From positions 248,001-312,000 of the forward strand of contig NZ_JXZC01000001.1 in assembly GCF_000935355.1 (NCBI RefSeq): a DNA stretch of 64,000 nucleotides, read 5' to 3'. Origin of the DNA: Rossellomorea aquimaris. GTDB lineage: Bacteria; Bacillota; Bacilli; Bacillales; Bacillaceae_B. Below, in pieces: positions 1-8,066 of this stretch (its first letter is position 1; every line of letters begins with the position of its first letter). Under the pieces are notes generated by a model, which made no database searches, was not told where the DNA came from, and was given only the letters and a program-made list of their open reading frames with translations. The translations under genes and the position numbers were made by a program.

Positions 1-561
1 GGGAACTTTCCTCATAAATGGAAGCATATTTTGAATTGGGGAGGTTTGAAAGGGTCGCTATCCATTGCATTGGTACTTAGCCTGCCAAGAGACTTTCCGG
101 GCAGGGAAGACGTCCTTATTCTTGGATTCAGTGTGGTATTATTCAGCCTTGTCATTCAAGGATTAACGATTAAACCACTAATCAATGTATTAGGTATTAA
201 ACCAAAGGAAGAGGGACATGCAGAATTTGAAAAATTGCTCAGTCAACTACACAGATATGAAACAGCCATTGGTGAAATCCATCGGGTAAAACAAAAGCTC
301 TATATTACAGACCCTGTATCAAATGAGCTTATCGATACGTACACAAAAAGAATTGATATGCTAAAAGCTCAGTTGGATGATTTATTTGAACAAAATCCGG
401 TCATAAAAGCAGATCAGCTTACGACACTGAGAAAACACGCATTATACGCAGAATATGAGGCTGTTGCAAAACTGGAAAAAGAAGAAATCATCACAAGCTC
501 CATCGCTGAAAAAGAATATGATGATATAACCGATAGCATTGTTCATAATGAGGAAAAATAG
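1..561 (+). CDS. Na+/H+ antiporter (CPA1 family), C-terminal part
   Basis: The gene is cut by the window edge, and the reading frame is open from base 1. The visible part begins in the last membrane segments: a GGLKGSLSIALVLSLP stretch typical of CPA1 exchangers, then one more hydrophobic helix (about VLILGFSVVLFSLVIQGL). A charged cytoplasmic tail of about 130 residues rich in Lys and Glu follows. Family members exchange cytoplasmic Na+ (or K+) for external protons in the plasma membrane. The long hydrophilic tail is common in the NhaP/NhaK-like subgroup and may be regulatory. The family call is firm; substrate and exact subfamily are not. Confidence 0.85.
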   Translation, partial: GNFPHKWKHILNWGGLKGSLSIALVLSLPRDFPGREDVLILGFSVVLFSLVIQGLTIKPLINVLGIKPKEEGHAEFEKLLSQLHRYETAIGEIHRVKQKLYITDPVSNELIDTYTKRIDMLKAQLDDLFEQNPVIKADQLTTLRKHALYAEYEAVAKLEKEEIITSSIAEKEYDDITDSIVHNEEK

Positions 562-593
562 TAAAAGAGGAGCCAAATCGGCTCCTCTTTTAC
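561..593. terminator. Bidirectional intrinsic terminator
   Basis: A perfect 14-bp inverted repeat (561-574 with 580-593) has a 5-base loop. It has an A-run on the left and a T-run on the right, so it can stop both the antiporter transcript and the convergent yaaN transcript. It overlaps the yaaN stop codon. Confidence 0.9.
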
Positions 594-1729
594 TTTCTGA
601 TTTCAATGAGTTTTTGTTTTAAGTCGTTTTCCATCGTGACCATTTCCTGTTCTGCCTGCTGACGTTTCTGGCGTCCTTCTGCTTGTATGGCCAATGTTTC
701 TTCAATGGTGGAAATAAGGTTTTCCTGTGTTTTCTTCAACGTTTCAATATCAATGATTCCACGTTCATTTTCTTTCGCAGTTTCAATACTATTTGTTTTA
801 AGCATCTCTGAATTTTTCAGAAGGAGCTCATTGGTGGTGCGCGAAACCTGTTTCTGAGCGGCTACAGCCTTTTGCTGATTCAAAAGAGTCAAGGCTATTG
901 CAATTTGATTCTTCCAAAGAGGAATGGCTGTGAGCACCGATGCCTGTATTTTTTCTGCCAGTGCCTGGTTCGTATTCTGAATTAAGCGTATTTGAGGAGC
1001 AGACTGAATGGTCATTTGTCTACTCAGCTTTAAATCATGAATACGCTTATCCAATCGGTCTAGAAATTGCATGGTATCATTGACTTCCTGATAAATCAAT
1101 TCGTCATCCGTTTCTTCAGCTTTCTTGCGTAATGAAGGAAGCAGTGTATGTTGAATCTCTTCACGCTTAACTTCAGCTGCTGCGATGTACATATTCAATG
1201 CTTGGAAATAGTCTTTATTTTTTTCATATAAAGTTTCCAATAGTCGATTATCATCAAGCAGGGTTTTTTTTGAATGTTCGAGTCTGACTGAAATGCGATC
1301 GATCTGTGAGCCGATTTTTTGATATTTGGAAAGGACCTCCTGCAGGGAGGAAGAGACTTTACGAAATAGCTTCTTGAAGACACCTTTTTGCTTGGTGTTT
1401 AGCTCATCCGGATTCATTTGCTCGAGCTTTTTCATTAAATCTCCCAACACATCGCCAATCGGGCCGATGTCCCGCTTTTGTACATGATCGAGCATGGAGT
1501 GGGAGAAAGTGGATAGCTGGGTCTGTGCGGCAGTACCATATTTCAATATCGCTTCATAGTCTTTATAGTCAATCTGCGCCGCCAATTGTTTTGCCTTTTC
1601 CTGCTGTTCTTTTGGTAAGCGGTCGAGTAGCAAAGGAGATTTTGTCTGTTCACTTAATGCAGGCATTTCATCTCCAAACGGGTTGGAAAGCAGAAGGTCC
1701 AGTTCAGATTGTTCATTTCGTTGCTCCAT
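590..1729 (-). CDS. yaaN: TelA/KlaA-family toxic anion resistance protein (YaaN-like)
   Basis: A 379-residue soluble protein, close to the usual YaaN/TelA length of about 380. It is almost entirely charged and helical, with long predicted coiled-coil stretches and no membrane segment or signal peptide. TelA-family proteins are linked to tellurite and other toxic-anion or envelope-stress resistance; the biochemical role is unknown. It lies 17 bases downstream of xpaC on the same strand, the pairing known from B. subtilis xpaC-yaaN, so the two are probably one operon. The family call rests on overall sequence character and this conserved pair. Confidence 0.85.
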   Translation of the reverse strand: MEQRNEQSELDLLLSNPFGDEMPALSEQTKSPLLLDRLPKEQQEKAKQLAAQIDYKDYEAILKYGTAAQTQLSTFSHSMLDHVQKRDIGPIGDVLGDLMKKLEQMNPDELNTKQKGVFKKLFRKVSSSLQEVLSKYQKIGSQIDRISVRLEHSKKTLLDDNRLLETLYEKNKDYFQALNMYIAAAEVKREEIQHTLLPSLRKKAEETDDELIYQEVNDTMQFLDRLDKRIHDLKLSRQMTIQSAPQIRLIQNTNQALAEKIQASVLTAIPLWKNQIAIALTLLNQQKAVAAQKQVSRTTNELLLKNSEMLKTNSIETAKENERGIIDIETLKKTQENLISTIEETLAIQAEGRQKRQQAEQEMVTMENDLKQKLIEIRK

Positions 1730-1746
1730 CGTAAAACCTCCGATAT

Positions 1747-2376
1747 CTATTTTAAGTCTTTTTTATGAGATAAATGTTGATTGGCAAAGTTTAGTTCAAA
1801 CTGTAGTGTATCCATATCATCAGCCAGTACGTTCTGCAGGTCTTTTTCCAATGACCCTGTCAGGTCATCAAGTGTCGTCCGGGTTTGTTGAAGTGATAAG
1901 AAAGCTTCTTTGTTTTTCCCTGATTGTGCAGCAAGAAACGTATATTTTTCTGTGATTTCAACAACTGAATCCAGATGGTAGAAAAAAAAAGATTCTGCTG
2001 AAAAAAATCTTTTTGGCTCTTTCTTCACCAGTTGATAAATTCTTCTGCTCAATCTGCTCAATTCGAGGATTTGCTTAAATGCCCCAAGTGACCTTACCCT
2101 TAATTGTTGTTTTTGAAGGCGTTTTACTTTTTCTTTCGCTTCTTTTAAATTCTTATTAATATATCGAAATTCCTGTGAGGAAAGTCCATTTTTTTTCAGC
2201 CACCATCTCTTTTGCAGTCCCTTTACGACGAAGAAAAGAAGAATACCCGTACCGAGACTTGACAAGAATGTAAGAGGAAATCCTAAGTCAAATAGGAGTA
2301 AGTAGGCGATAAAACTACTGGTCCCTATACTGAATGAGATGACTGTTCTTACTAAAAATTGAAGAAATGTATTCAT
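1747..2376 (-). CDS. xpaC: XpaC-like membrane protein
   Basis: A 209-residue protein with two N-terminal membrane helices (about residues 8-30 and 33-52), then a basic RWWLKK turn and a charged, helical cytoplasmic domain. B. subtilis XpaC was named for a phosphatase-like (X-phos hydrolysis) phenotype; no catalytic motif is visible and the real role is unknown. It is first in a two-gene unit with the TelA-family gene 17 bases downstream. The shared coiled-coil character suggests that the two proteins act together at the membrane; that is inference. Confidence 0.8.
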   Translation of the reverse strand: MNTFLQFLVRTVISFSIGTSSFIAYLLLFDLGFPLTFLSSLGTGILLFFVVKGLQKRWWLKKNGLSSQEFRYINKNLKEAKEKVKRLQKQQLRVRSLGAFKQILELSRLSRRIYQLVKKEPKRFFSAESFFFYHLDSVVEITEKYTFLAAQSGKNKEAFLSLQQTRTTLDDLTGSLEKDLQNVLADDMDTLQFELNFANQHLSHKKDLK

Positions 2377-2526
2377 TTCATCTACCCCTTATTAAAGATG
2401 CTTACGTTAAATACGATTTAATGTGCAAAAAAGTTTCATATTCATATTCTTATTTTATTGTAAATGAAGGTGAAATGGAAATATTGTACCCATTTTTATT
2501 ACCCAGGCTGAAAAAGTTTACAGGAA

Positions 2527-2555
2527 TTGACATCATTCTTTCAATTTCTTAACAT
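2527..2555 (+). promoter_or_regulatory. Sigma-A type promoter for the carboxypeptidase gene
   Basis: A perfect TTGACA -35 (2527-2532), a 17-base spacer and a TAACAT -10 (2550-2555) lie about 75 bases before the chosen start codon at 2633. The -10 is only a 4 of 6 match. Confidence 0.5.
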
Positions 2556-2632
2556 TTCGCGCATTCATGATTAAAGAAGAAATATTTTTGGTAGAATGGT
2601 TTAGTACATTGACAAGACAGGTGTGTGGATAT

Positions 2633-3811
2633 ATGAAAAAATGGTTCATTGTGCTGATCTTCTTCTGCTTCTCTACCTCTATCGTATCAGCTCAAGAAAA
2701 TATTGTAAAAAAACCTAAAAACTTATTTAGTGATTCGGCTATTATCATAGATTCTAAAACAAATAGTATATTGTACTCAAAAAATTCGACAAAACGAATG
2801 AACCCTGCAAGTATTACAAAAATTGCTACAGCTATTTATGCCATCGAGCATGCAAACCTTGATGACAAGGTGGTAATAAGTGAGAAAGCAAGTAATACAG
2901 AAGGCTCCACCGTTTACTTGGAAGCAGGTGAAAAGGTTTCTTTGGAGCAGTTACTTCAGGGGTTGATGGTCAACTCCGGTAATGATGCAGCGGTTGCCAT
3001 TGCTGAACACACTGAGGGATCCGTTCAGCAATTTGTGGAAAAATTAAACGTTTTTCTGAAAAAAGAAATTGGCGTAGAGAAAACAAATTTTGAAAACCCT
3101 CATGGACTGTTCGGTAAGAATCACTATACAACGGCTTATGATATGGCAGTGATTACCAGCTACGCTTTGAAGAACAAACAATTTCAAGAGCTATTTAGTT
3201 TGAAATCCATAGATTGGTCGACTGAGGGATGGAAGACTACTCTTTATAATCATCATAAAATGGTGAAAGGAGAACTTCCTTATCCGGAAGTGACCGGAGG
3301 GAAGAATGGGTTCATTGATGAATCCAAACATACGCTGGTGACTTCCGCTGAAAATAATAATCTTTCTCTGGTCACTGTTACGATGAAAGCTCAGTCGAAG
3401 AGAGCCACCTACTCAGATACCAGAAAACTACTTGATTATGGATTAAACAGTTTCACTAGAAGCCATATTCCAAAGGATACGGTCTTTCAATATGAGGATA
3501 CTTCCTTTAAGCTTAATAAGGATTTCCAATATACCCGGTCTAAGAATGGAAAGATTACTGAGAGCCTGGATCGAAATGGAATATTAACACTATATAATGA
3601 AGAGCAGGAAGAAATGGCTTCAACAAAGCTCAATCCTGTGATGAAATCTCCCGTAAAACAGAAAAACGCAGTTGCTTCGAGCAAAAGCACAGAATTATTT
3701 TTCCAAGATGAGTTACGTCAACAAATCCTCTTTTATCCGTTTTTTATATACATGATTTTGCTTTTCATTATAGGAATTTCCATTGTTCGAATAGGATCTG
3801 TAAAGAAATAA
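2633..3811 (+). CDS. D-alanyl-D-alanine carboxypeptidase family protein (DacF-like)
   Basis: A peptidase S11 (low-molecular-weight penicillin-binding protein) family member of 392 residues. The start at 2633 gives a clean Sec signal peptide (about residues 1-20, ending VSA). An upstream in-frame ATG at 2567 would bury that signal. Active-site motifs seen are SITK (Ser60, Lys63) and SGN (115-117). The third motif, normally KTG, reads KNG (224-226). A C-terminal hydrophobic helix (about residues 364-385) anchors it in the membrane. It should trim the terminal D-Ala of peptidoglycan stem peptides outside the cell. The KNG change could weaken or alter activity. Confidence 0.85.
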   Translation: MKKWFIVLIFFCFSTSIVSAQENIVKKPKNLFSDSAIIIDSKTNSILYSKNSTKRMNPASITKIATAIYAIEHANLDDKVVISEKASNTEGSTVYLEAGEKVSLEQLLQGLMVNSGNDAAVAIAEHTEGSVQQFVEKLNVFLKKEIGVEKTNFENPHGLFGKNHYTTAYDMAVITSYALKNKQFQELFSLKSIDWSTEGWKTTLYNHHKMVKGELPYPEVTGGKNGFIDESKHTLVTSAENNNLSLVTVTMKAQSKRATYSDTRKLLDYGLNSFTRSHIPKDTVFQYEDTSFKLNKDFQYTRSKNGKITESLDRNGILTLYNEEQEEMASTKLNPVMKSPVKQKNAVASSKSTELFFQDELRQQILFYPFFIYMILLFIIGISIVRIGSVKK

Positions 3812-3825
3812 CCCTTAAATGGAAG

Positions 3826-3850
3826 AAGGGAGCCCTTGGGCTCCCTTTTT
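3826..3850. terminator. Bidirectional intrinsic terminator
   Basis: A GC-rich 10-bp stem (3826-3835 with 3838-3847) is followed by a T-run. It lies between the convergent carboxypeptidase and yidC2 genes. Confidence 0.85.
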
Positions 3851-4612
3851 TCATTGACTTTCTTGTTTTTCTAAAGAGGGTTGATGATGATAAAGAGTCT
3901 TACCAATCAGCGTTTGTAAGATGAGAAATGCCCCTCCAGCTGTCCAATATAGGGGTAAGGCGGCTGGTGCATTAAATGAAAAAATAAAAATCATAATGGG
4001 CGAAAGATAGCTCATTATTTTTATTTGGGCCTGCTGCTCTGCAGGCATATTTATTAAAGATACCCGAGCCTGGGCTAAATAGACCACCCCAGCGATAATG
4101 GCCATAATATAATTCGGCTGCCCCAAATTAAACCATAGAAAGGAGTGGCTTGCGATTTCAGATGATGACCGGATTGCATAGTATAACCCGATCAATATGG
4201 GTGTTTGAATTAACAAAGGTAAACATCCCATATTAAGAGGATTCACTCCATGTTTCTGGTAAAGCATCATCATTTCTTTTTGCAGTTTCATCTGCTCATC
4301 TTTATCATTCGCTTCTTTTATCTTTTTTTGAATTTCCGTCATTTCTGGTTTGATTAAAGCCATTTTCCCTTTCATCTCTTGTTGATTTTTATACGTGTTA
4401 AGCATAAATGGAAGAAGAATGAGACGAATAAGAAGTGTAATGACAATGATCGCAAGTCCAAAGTTTCCACCCAGGAAGGTCCCTATTTCATGGATGAGAA
4501 ACGAAAATGGGTTAACAAGATAGTCGTGAAAAAACGCTCCCTCAGTTGTTGCACTTTGACACCCTGAAAGAGTTAATAGTGACAAGAGCATGATGAATGT
4601 AATTTTTTTCAA
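3851..4612 (-). CDS. yidC2: YidC/Oxa1-family membrane protein insertase (YidC2, YqjG-type)
   Basis: A 253-residue Gram-positive-type YidC with a lipoprotein signal (LLTLSGC, lipobox Cys18) and five predicted membrane helices. It carries the cytoplasmic hairpin rich in Lys, Glu and Gln between helices 1 and 2, and NPLNMGCLPLLIQTPILIGLYYA-type sequence in the core. It inserts membrane proteins with or without SecYEG. The start is TTG at 4612, eight bases after a strong AGAGGAGG SD. That SD is buried in a 12-bp hairpin directly after a MifM-like leader gene. By analogy with B. subtilis mifM-yqjG, this should be the inducible second insertase, made when the primary YidC (SpoIIIJ) falls short. Confidence 0.93.
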   Translation of the reverse strand: MKKITFIMLLSLLTLSGCQSATTEGAFFHDYLVNPFSFLIHEIGTFLGGNFGLAIIVITLLIRLILLPFMLNTYKNQQEMKGKMALIKPEMTEIQKKIKEANDKDEQMKLQKEMMMLYQKHGVNPLNMGCLPLLIQTPILIGLYYAIRSSSEIASHSFLWFNLGQPNYIMAIIAGVVYLAQARVSLINMPAEQQAQIKIMSYLSPIMIFIFSFNAPAALPLYWTAGGAFLILQTLIGKTLYHHQPSLEKQESQ

Positions 4613-4620
4613 TGATTATT

Positions 4621-4665
4621 CCTCCTCTGTATAAATGCTTCATGATTAGAAACATACAGAAGAGG
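4621..4665 (-). promoter_or_regulatory. SD-sequestering stem-loop of the mifM-yidC2 switch
   Basis: On the minus strand, bases 4665-4654 pair with 4632-4621 in a 12-bp stem containing one G-U pair; a further G-U can extend it. The 3' arm contains the whole yidC2 SD. The 5' arm lies inside the last codons of the leader peptide gene (Ala-Ser-Ser-Val-Cys). A ribosome stalled on the upstream acidic codons would cover the 5' arm and free the SD. This layout matches the mechanism known for B. subtilis mifM-yqjG. Confidence 0.8.
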
Positions 4666-4927
4666 CTTCGTCGTCATTATCGGTATGATAAAATTGAAAT
4701 TTCATGCATGCAATGAACCTCAGCCCTATAGGAATAATCTTATTCGCTGTAACGCACGTTACAATGAAATTTGTTCTTTCGAGGCTCTTATCATAAGGTC
4801 GTACGTATAAATGATATATTCCAGGAAAATGATCCAAAATCAAAGCTATTATAAATAGAAATACTATACTAAAATGTAATGGGCTTAAGTAAAAATCTAT
4901 AAAGTCTTGTATAATGATAAATGTCAA
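4646..4927 (-). CDS. mifM: MifM-like regulatory arrest peptide (sensor of membrane insertion)
   Basis: A 93-residue leader protein just upstream of yidC2 on the same strand. The start is TTG at 4927, chosen because an AAAGGAG SD lies 9 bases before it and because the length then matches the 95 residues of B. subtilis MifM. An in-frame ATG at 5035 has no comparable SD. It has one strong membrane helix (about residues 18-36), a basic linker, and a C-terminal acidic run DNDDE (83-87) followed by ASSVCF. B. subtilis MifM stalls ribosomes on its own C-terminal acidic cluster. Overall sequence identity is low, as expected for arrest peptides, so the call rests on position, architecture, acidic C-terminus and the SD hairpin. 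Confidence 0.78.
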   Translation of the reverse strand: MTFIIIQDFIDFYLSPLHFSIVFLFIIALILDHFPGIYHLYVRPYDKSLERTNFIVTCVTANKIIPIGLRFIACMKFQFYHTDNDDEASSVCF

Positions 4928-5098
4928 TGGAGAAGACTCCTTTAATTTACTGATCAAATGTATTGTTGAATCATAAACTCTATTCCATTTAAAGTATACT
5001 GCTAAATGGAAAAAGAAACTATGGTAATTGTACATACGAATATGTCAACAATAGGTTTCACAATAATATAATCTTATAAAATAGGGATGTTATACAGA

Positions 5099-5476
5099 AT
5101 GAAATACTTATTAGTCGGCATTGGTGGAGCATTAGGAAGTTTGTGCAGGTGGGGAATAAGTTATCACTGGACCATTCAAAGCGGGTTACCGTTCGCGACC
5201 CTAACGGCGAATCTCTTGGGAAGTTTCCTACTAGCCTATTTCTATAGTCAATGGTCTGCTAAATATGAAAAATCGTATTTATTTATAGCTTCAGGGTTTT
5301 TAGGCTCTTTTACAACTTTTTCTACACTGAGTATCGAGTTAGTCACCTTTTTAATAGAAAAACAATTGGTTCTATTCTTCGTGTATTTTGCCTTTACTTC
5401 TATAGGTGGCCTTCTATTGGCTTGGACAGGTTATGTAGCAGGAAGAAAAAGAGGGAGGCTTGTTCATGGAGATTAA
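5099..5476 (+). CDS. crcB: Fluoride exporter/channel FluC (CrcB), first copy
   Basis: A 125-residue CrcB/Fluc protein with four hydrophobic helices and the family motifs GGALGSLCRW near the N-terminus, TLTANLLGSFLLAY and GFLGSFTTFST. Fluc proteins form dual-topology dimers that let fluoride leak out of the cell. The ATG at 5099 is preferred over 5087, because the AGGG SD directly abuts 5087. The gene overlaps the second crcB copy by 11 bases, so the two are translationally coupled and probably make a heterodimer. No fluoride riboswitch motif is visible in the short upstream gap. Confidence 0.93.
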   Translation: MKYLLVGIGGALGSLCRWGISYHWTIQSGLPFATLTANLLGSFLLAYFYSQWSAKYEKSYLFIASGFLGSFTTFSTLSIELVTFLIEKQLVLFFVYFAFTSIGGLLLAWTGYVAGRKRGRLVHGD

Positions 5477-5825
5477 CATACTTCTAATTGTATTGGGCGG
5501 AAGCTTGGGGGCTATTGGACGATACCTGGTTGCAAATGGCGTTAAAAAATGGAGTAGTTCCAGTTTTCCGAAAGCGACCCTACTAGTTAATGCGATTGGT
5601 TCTTTACTATTAGGGTTATTGGTTGGAAACGGTGCTGGAGAGACCGCCATGTTCTTTATCGGGGTCGGTTTGTGTGGGGCATTTACCACCTTTTCAACCT
5701 TTATTTGGGAGACGATAAGCCTTCTCCGACAAAATATGAAAATGGGCCTATTTTATTTCTTTGGCAGTCATATCATTGGAATCATATTTGGAGCGACAGG
5801 GTACATCTTGGGTATGGCAGCTTAG
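5466..5825 (+). CDS. crcB: Fluoride exporter/channel FluC (CrcB), second copy
   Basis: A 119-residue CrcB paralogue with four membrane helices and the motifs GGSLGAIGRYL, TLLVNAIGSLLLGLL and GLCGAFTTFSTF. The ATG at 5466 is chosen because AGGGAGG ends seven bases before it; a TTG at 5460 is too close to the SD. It overlaps the end of the first copy. In many Bacillaceae, fluoride channels come as such pairs with opposite membrane orientation, each pair forming one functional heterodimer. Confidence 0.92.
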   Translation: MEINILLIVLGGSLGAIGRYLVANGVKKWSSSSFPKATLLVNAIGSLLLGLLVGNGAGETAMFFIGVGLCGAFTTFSTFIWETISLLRQNMKMGLFYFFGSHIIGIIFGATGYILGMAA

Positions 5826-5908
5826 CAAGGTGTCATACCAAACAAAAGGACCCCTTTCGTGGAATAATCCCGCATTAGAGATCCGTAAAATAATCATATG
5901 AAAAAGGA

Positions 5909-6364
5909 TTAATCAACCACAATATATGCAATCATAGGACCGTTGCGATCAATGGTTTCATGAGTCTCGCAAATCAGTCTATACGTTCCCTCCTTCGAAA
6001 ACGTTACGTTTACAACAGTTTCTTCCCCTTTTTTTACCGTACCTTTAATGTCTGTTCCCTCAATATAAAACGGATGTTCCATGCCGTTGACTCCGTAGAT
6101 TCGTAATTCCACAGGCGTCTCTTTTTCAACTACAATCGTCCCAGGGTCCCATCTATAGGCCTCAATCTTTTTTCCGGAGGCAGTTTCAGACTTGAATTCC
6201 CCAGTGACCAGCTGGATGACTTGTTTCTCTCTTTCTTTATCTGATAATGAGACCGTAGGATAGGAGTTCTTAGAGGATAATGCCCATATCGTCCCGACAG
6301 TAATAAGCATGATTGTTACCAGTATTGCGATGATGGAACCCTTTTTTAACACAATAAAATTCAT
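5909..6364 (-). CDS. Membrane-anchored cupredoxin-domain protein
   Basis: A 151-residue protein with one N-terminal membrane anchor (about residues 8-29) and an external beta-rich domain resembling cytochrome oxidase subunit II or other cupredoxins. Likely copper ligands are His in MEHPF, then Cys and His in ICETHE and Met in NGPM, the usual mononuclear type-1 order His-Cys-His-Met. It may carry electrons or bind copper outside the membrane. No partner oxidase gene is next to it. The SD (AGAGGGGG) supports the ATG at 6364. Confidence 0.75.
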   Translation of the reverse strand: MNFIVLKKGSIIAILVTIMLITVGTIWALSSKNSYPTVSLSDKEREKQVIQLVTGEFKSETASGKKIEAYRWDPGTIVVEKETPVELRIYGVNGMEHPFYIEGTDIKGTVKKGEETVVNVTFSKEGTYRLICETHETIDRNGPMIAYIVVD

Positions 6365-6538
6365 ATGGTTTTCCCCCTCTTTTTCTATTTAGCGTAGATT
6401 TACCAAGGTCTTTTCTATTAAACCTATGCTTGTACTTGAGGGAACTTGTCAATAATTTAAAAGATGCATAAGTTAAATATTTTTCTTTCGTTCGTATTTT
6501 ATGTACAATTTGGACATGGAAATAAGGAGGGTGAAGCA

Positions 6539-6886
6539 TTGAATAATACATGGAGAGTCATGACAACAAAGAGTGATGCAGAGCCTTGGTGGTTTTTTGA
6601 AGGCTGGGAAAAAGATATCATTCATGAATGGACATTTAATAGCAGGGATGAAGCGGTTGGAAGGTTTCTTGAGGAAATGAGACGACTGAGTAATACCCAT
6701 CATAAGTCCAAAAGTAAGAAGATGCACTCTATTGCGTTTTGGGACCCAGGTGAAGTATTTTTTTGCGAAGCGTGTGACGATGATCTGCAGGTCTATTACG
6801 GATTGATCATTTTTGAAAATGACCAACCGATGGAAATGAAGGATGAGTCCGTCATCAATCAAATCAGAGATCGAATTCAACAATAA
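6539..6886 (+). CDS. DUF1033 family protein
   Basis: A soluble 115-residue protein of unknown function. The start is TTG at 6539, eight bases after AAGGAGG; a frame extending upstream to 6464 lacks an SD. Family features are the EPWWFFEGWEKDI motif near the N-terminus and the conserved FWDPGEVFFCEACDDDLQ stretch. It is monocistronic and ends at a strong hairpin. Nothing here shows a biochemical role. Confidence 0.82.
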   Translation: MNNTWRVMTTKSDAEPWWFFEGWEKDIIHEWTFNSRDEAVGRFLEEMRRLSNTHHKSKSKKMHSIAFWDPGEVFFCEACDDDLQVYYGLIIFENDQPMEMKDESVINQIRDRIQQ

Positions 6887-6895
6887 TAAAAAATA

Positions 6896-6925
6896 GGTCC
6901 ATCTTTACTGGATGGACCCTTGGCT
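6896..6925. terminator. Bidirectional terminator between DUF1033 and the ger operon
   Basis: An 8-bp stem (6896-6903 with 6911-6918) has a 7-base loop and is followed by a T-rich stretch. It lies between two convergent genes. Confidence 0.75.
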
Positions 6926-6926
6926 T

Positions 6927-8066
6927 TTAATCAATTACTCCTGTCCGAATGATCTTATTCTCTACTTTCACTTGAAAAGAAGCATCTTTGTAGAGTTTAT
7001 CCCACTTTTCCCTTGATAAATCTTCGTGTCCCCTTATACTCTTATACTCCATGCCAAATCCAATCGGATCCGTGCCTTCCTCTTGAAGCATCAAGATAAT
7101 CTCTTTAATATTCTTTTCGATATAATTCCCAATCTCATTTTCAAGTAAGCTTAACACTTTCGGATTGGACAACTTCATTTCTTCAGACATTTCAAGTAAA
7201 CGTGATTCGATCTTCAAGTTCACTTCAAAGGTTGGTGTTGCTTTTTTTTCTGTTTTTATCTTATGAGATGATTTGATACTATCTATCATAATATAAACCT
7301 TATCTTTTTCTTGTCCAAGATGAGGACTTGTCAAGTAAGGTTTGAACTTTTCTAATGGCAGTTCCACTTCGACGCTGCCGGCATCGTAATCTTCCATAAG
7401 TGATCGAATAAAAAAAATCTTGTCTTTTTTTATCTCTTTAATGAATTTATCCCGTGTAAATAATGCGAAGCCATCTACTCCAACCTTCCCGTCTGATGCC
7501 TTTAGCAACGGCAGCATGGGGTCTTTGCCAACACTTCCGTAATCAGTGATGAATTCTTGAAGTGTCGGTGAAACAAGCGTCTCCGATTCAACATTTTGCC
7601 TGACCAAGTTATATAAGTACGTCCCCATATTCGAAGGTCTTTCCGTCATTTGATAATTCAGGATTTGTTCGGCAGTTGTATCAGCAATTGTTAAGTACAC
7701 CATATTCCCAATGGAGGAATCCCGTTCCAACGTATCAACCAAGTGGGATATCCCTTTTTCCGCAAGCTCCCTTCCGTAAACAGTAATCCTTAACTGACCG
7801 GAAACAAGCTTATGGTCGGTTTCTAAATTCTGCGACAGACGGATTCCTTTACTGGTCTTAGACTTACTAATAAGTACCTTTTCAACGTCCTGCATTGCCG
7901 GATTAAACTGATACAGGACCATTGTGCCGGTTATTTTCTCGTCTTCAGCCTGATCATATCCAACGGCTGTAATCAATCCCAGCTTTTCTAAATACCTTGG
8001 CTCCACACAGCTACTTAAGAAACAAGTACAAAGACAAAGCAGAAGAAGCATGATGGTTTTAATCAT
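6927..8066 (-). CDS. gerC: Spore germination receptor subunit C (GerAC/GerKC family lipoprotein)
   Basis: A 379-residue lipoprotein with signal and lipobox CLCTCFLSSC, followed by the Ger(x)C family domain. It is the third subunit of a GerA-type germinant receptor in the spore inner membrane, on the outer face, and is needed for the response to amino acids or sugars. It overlaps the end of gerB by 4 bases (ATGA), so translation is coupled. Receptor specificity cannot be told from sequence. The gene should be expressed in the forespore. Confidence 0.93.
   Translation of the reverse strand: MIKTIMLLLLCLCTCFLSSCVEPRYLEKLGLITAVGYDQAEDEKITGTMVLYQFNPAMQDVEKVLISKSKTSKGIRLSQNLETDHKLVSGQLRITVYGRELAEKGISHLVDTLERDSSIGNMVYLTIADTTAEQILNYQMTERPSNMGTYLYNLVRQNVESETLVSPTLQEFITDYGSVGKDPMLPLLKASDGKVGVDGFALFTRDKFIKEIKKDKIFFIRSLMEDYDAGSVEVELPLEKFKPYLTSPHLGQEKDKVYIMIDSIKSSHKIKTEKKATPTFEVNLKIESRLLEMSEEMKLSNPKVLSLLENEIGNYIEKNIKEIILMLQEEGTDPIGFGMEYKSIRGHEDLSREKWDKLYKDASFQVKVENKIIRTGVID

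Noticed and set aside
4928-5035. N-terminal extension of the MifM-like frame to the ATG at 5035
   Set aside because: No SD there, while a TTG at 4927 has a good SD and gives the expected length of about 95 residues.
5036-5098. Fluoride riboswitch before the crcB pair
   Set aside because: The gap is short and none of the conserved crcB-motif segments is visible.
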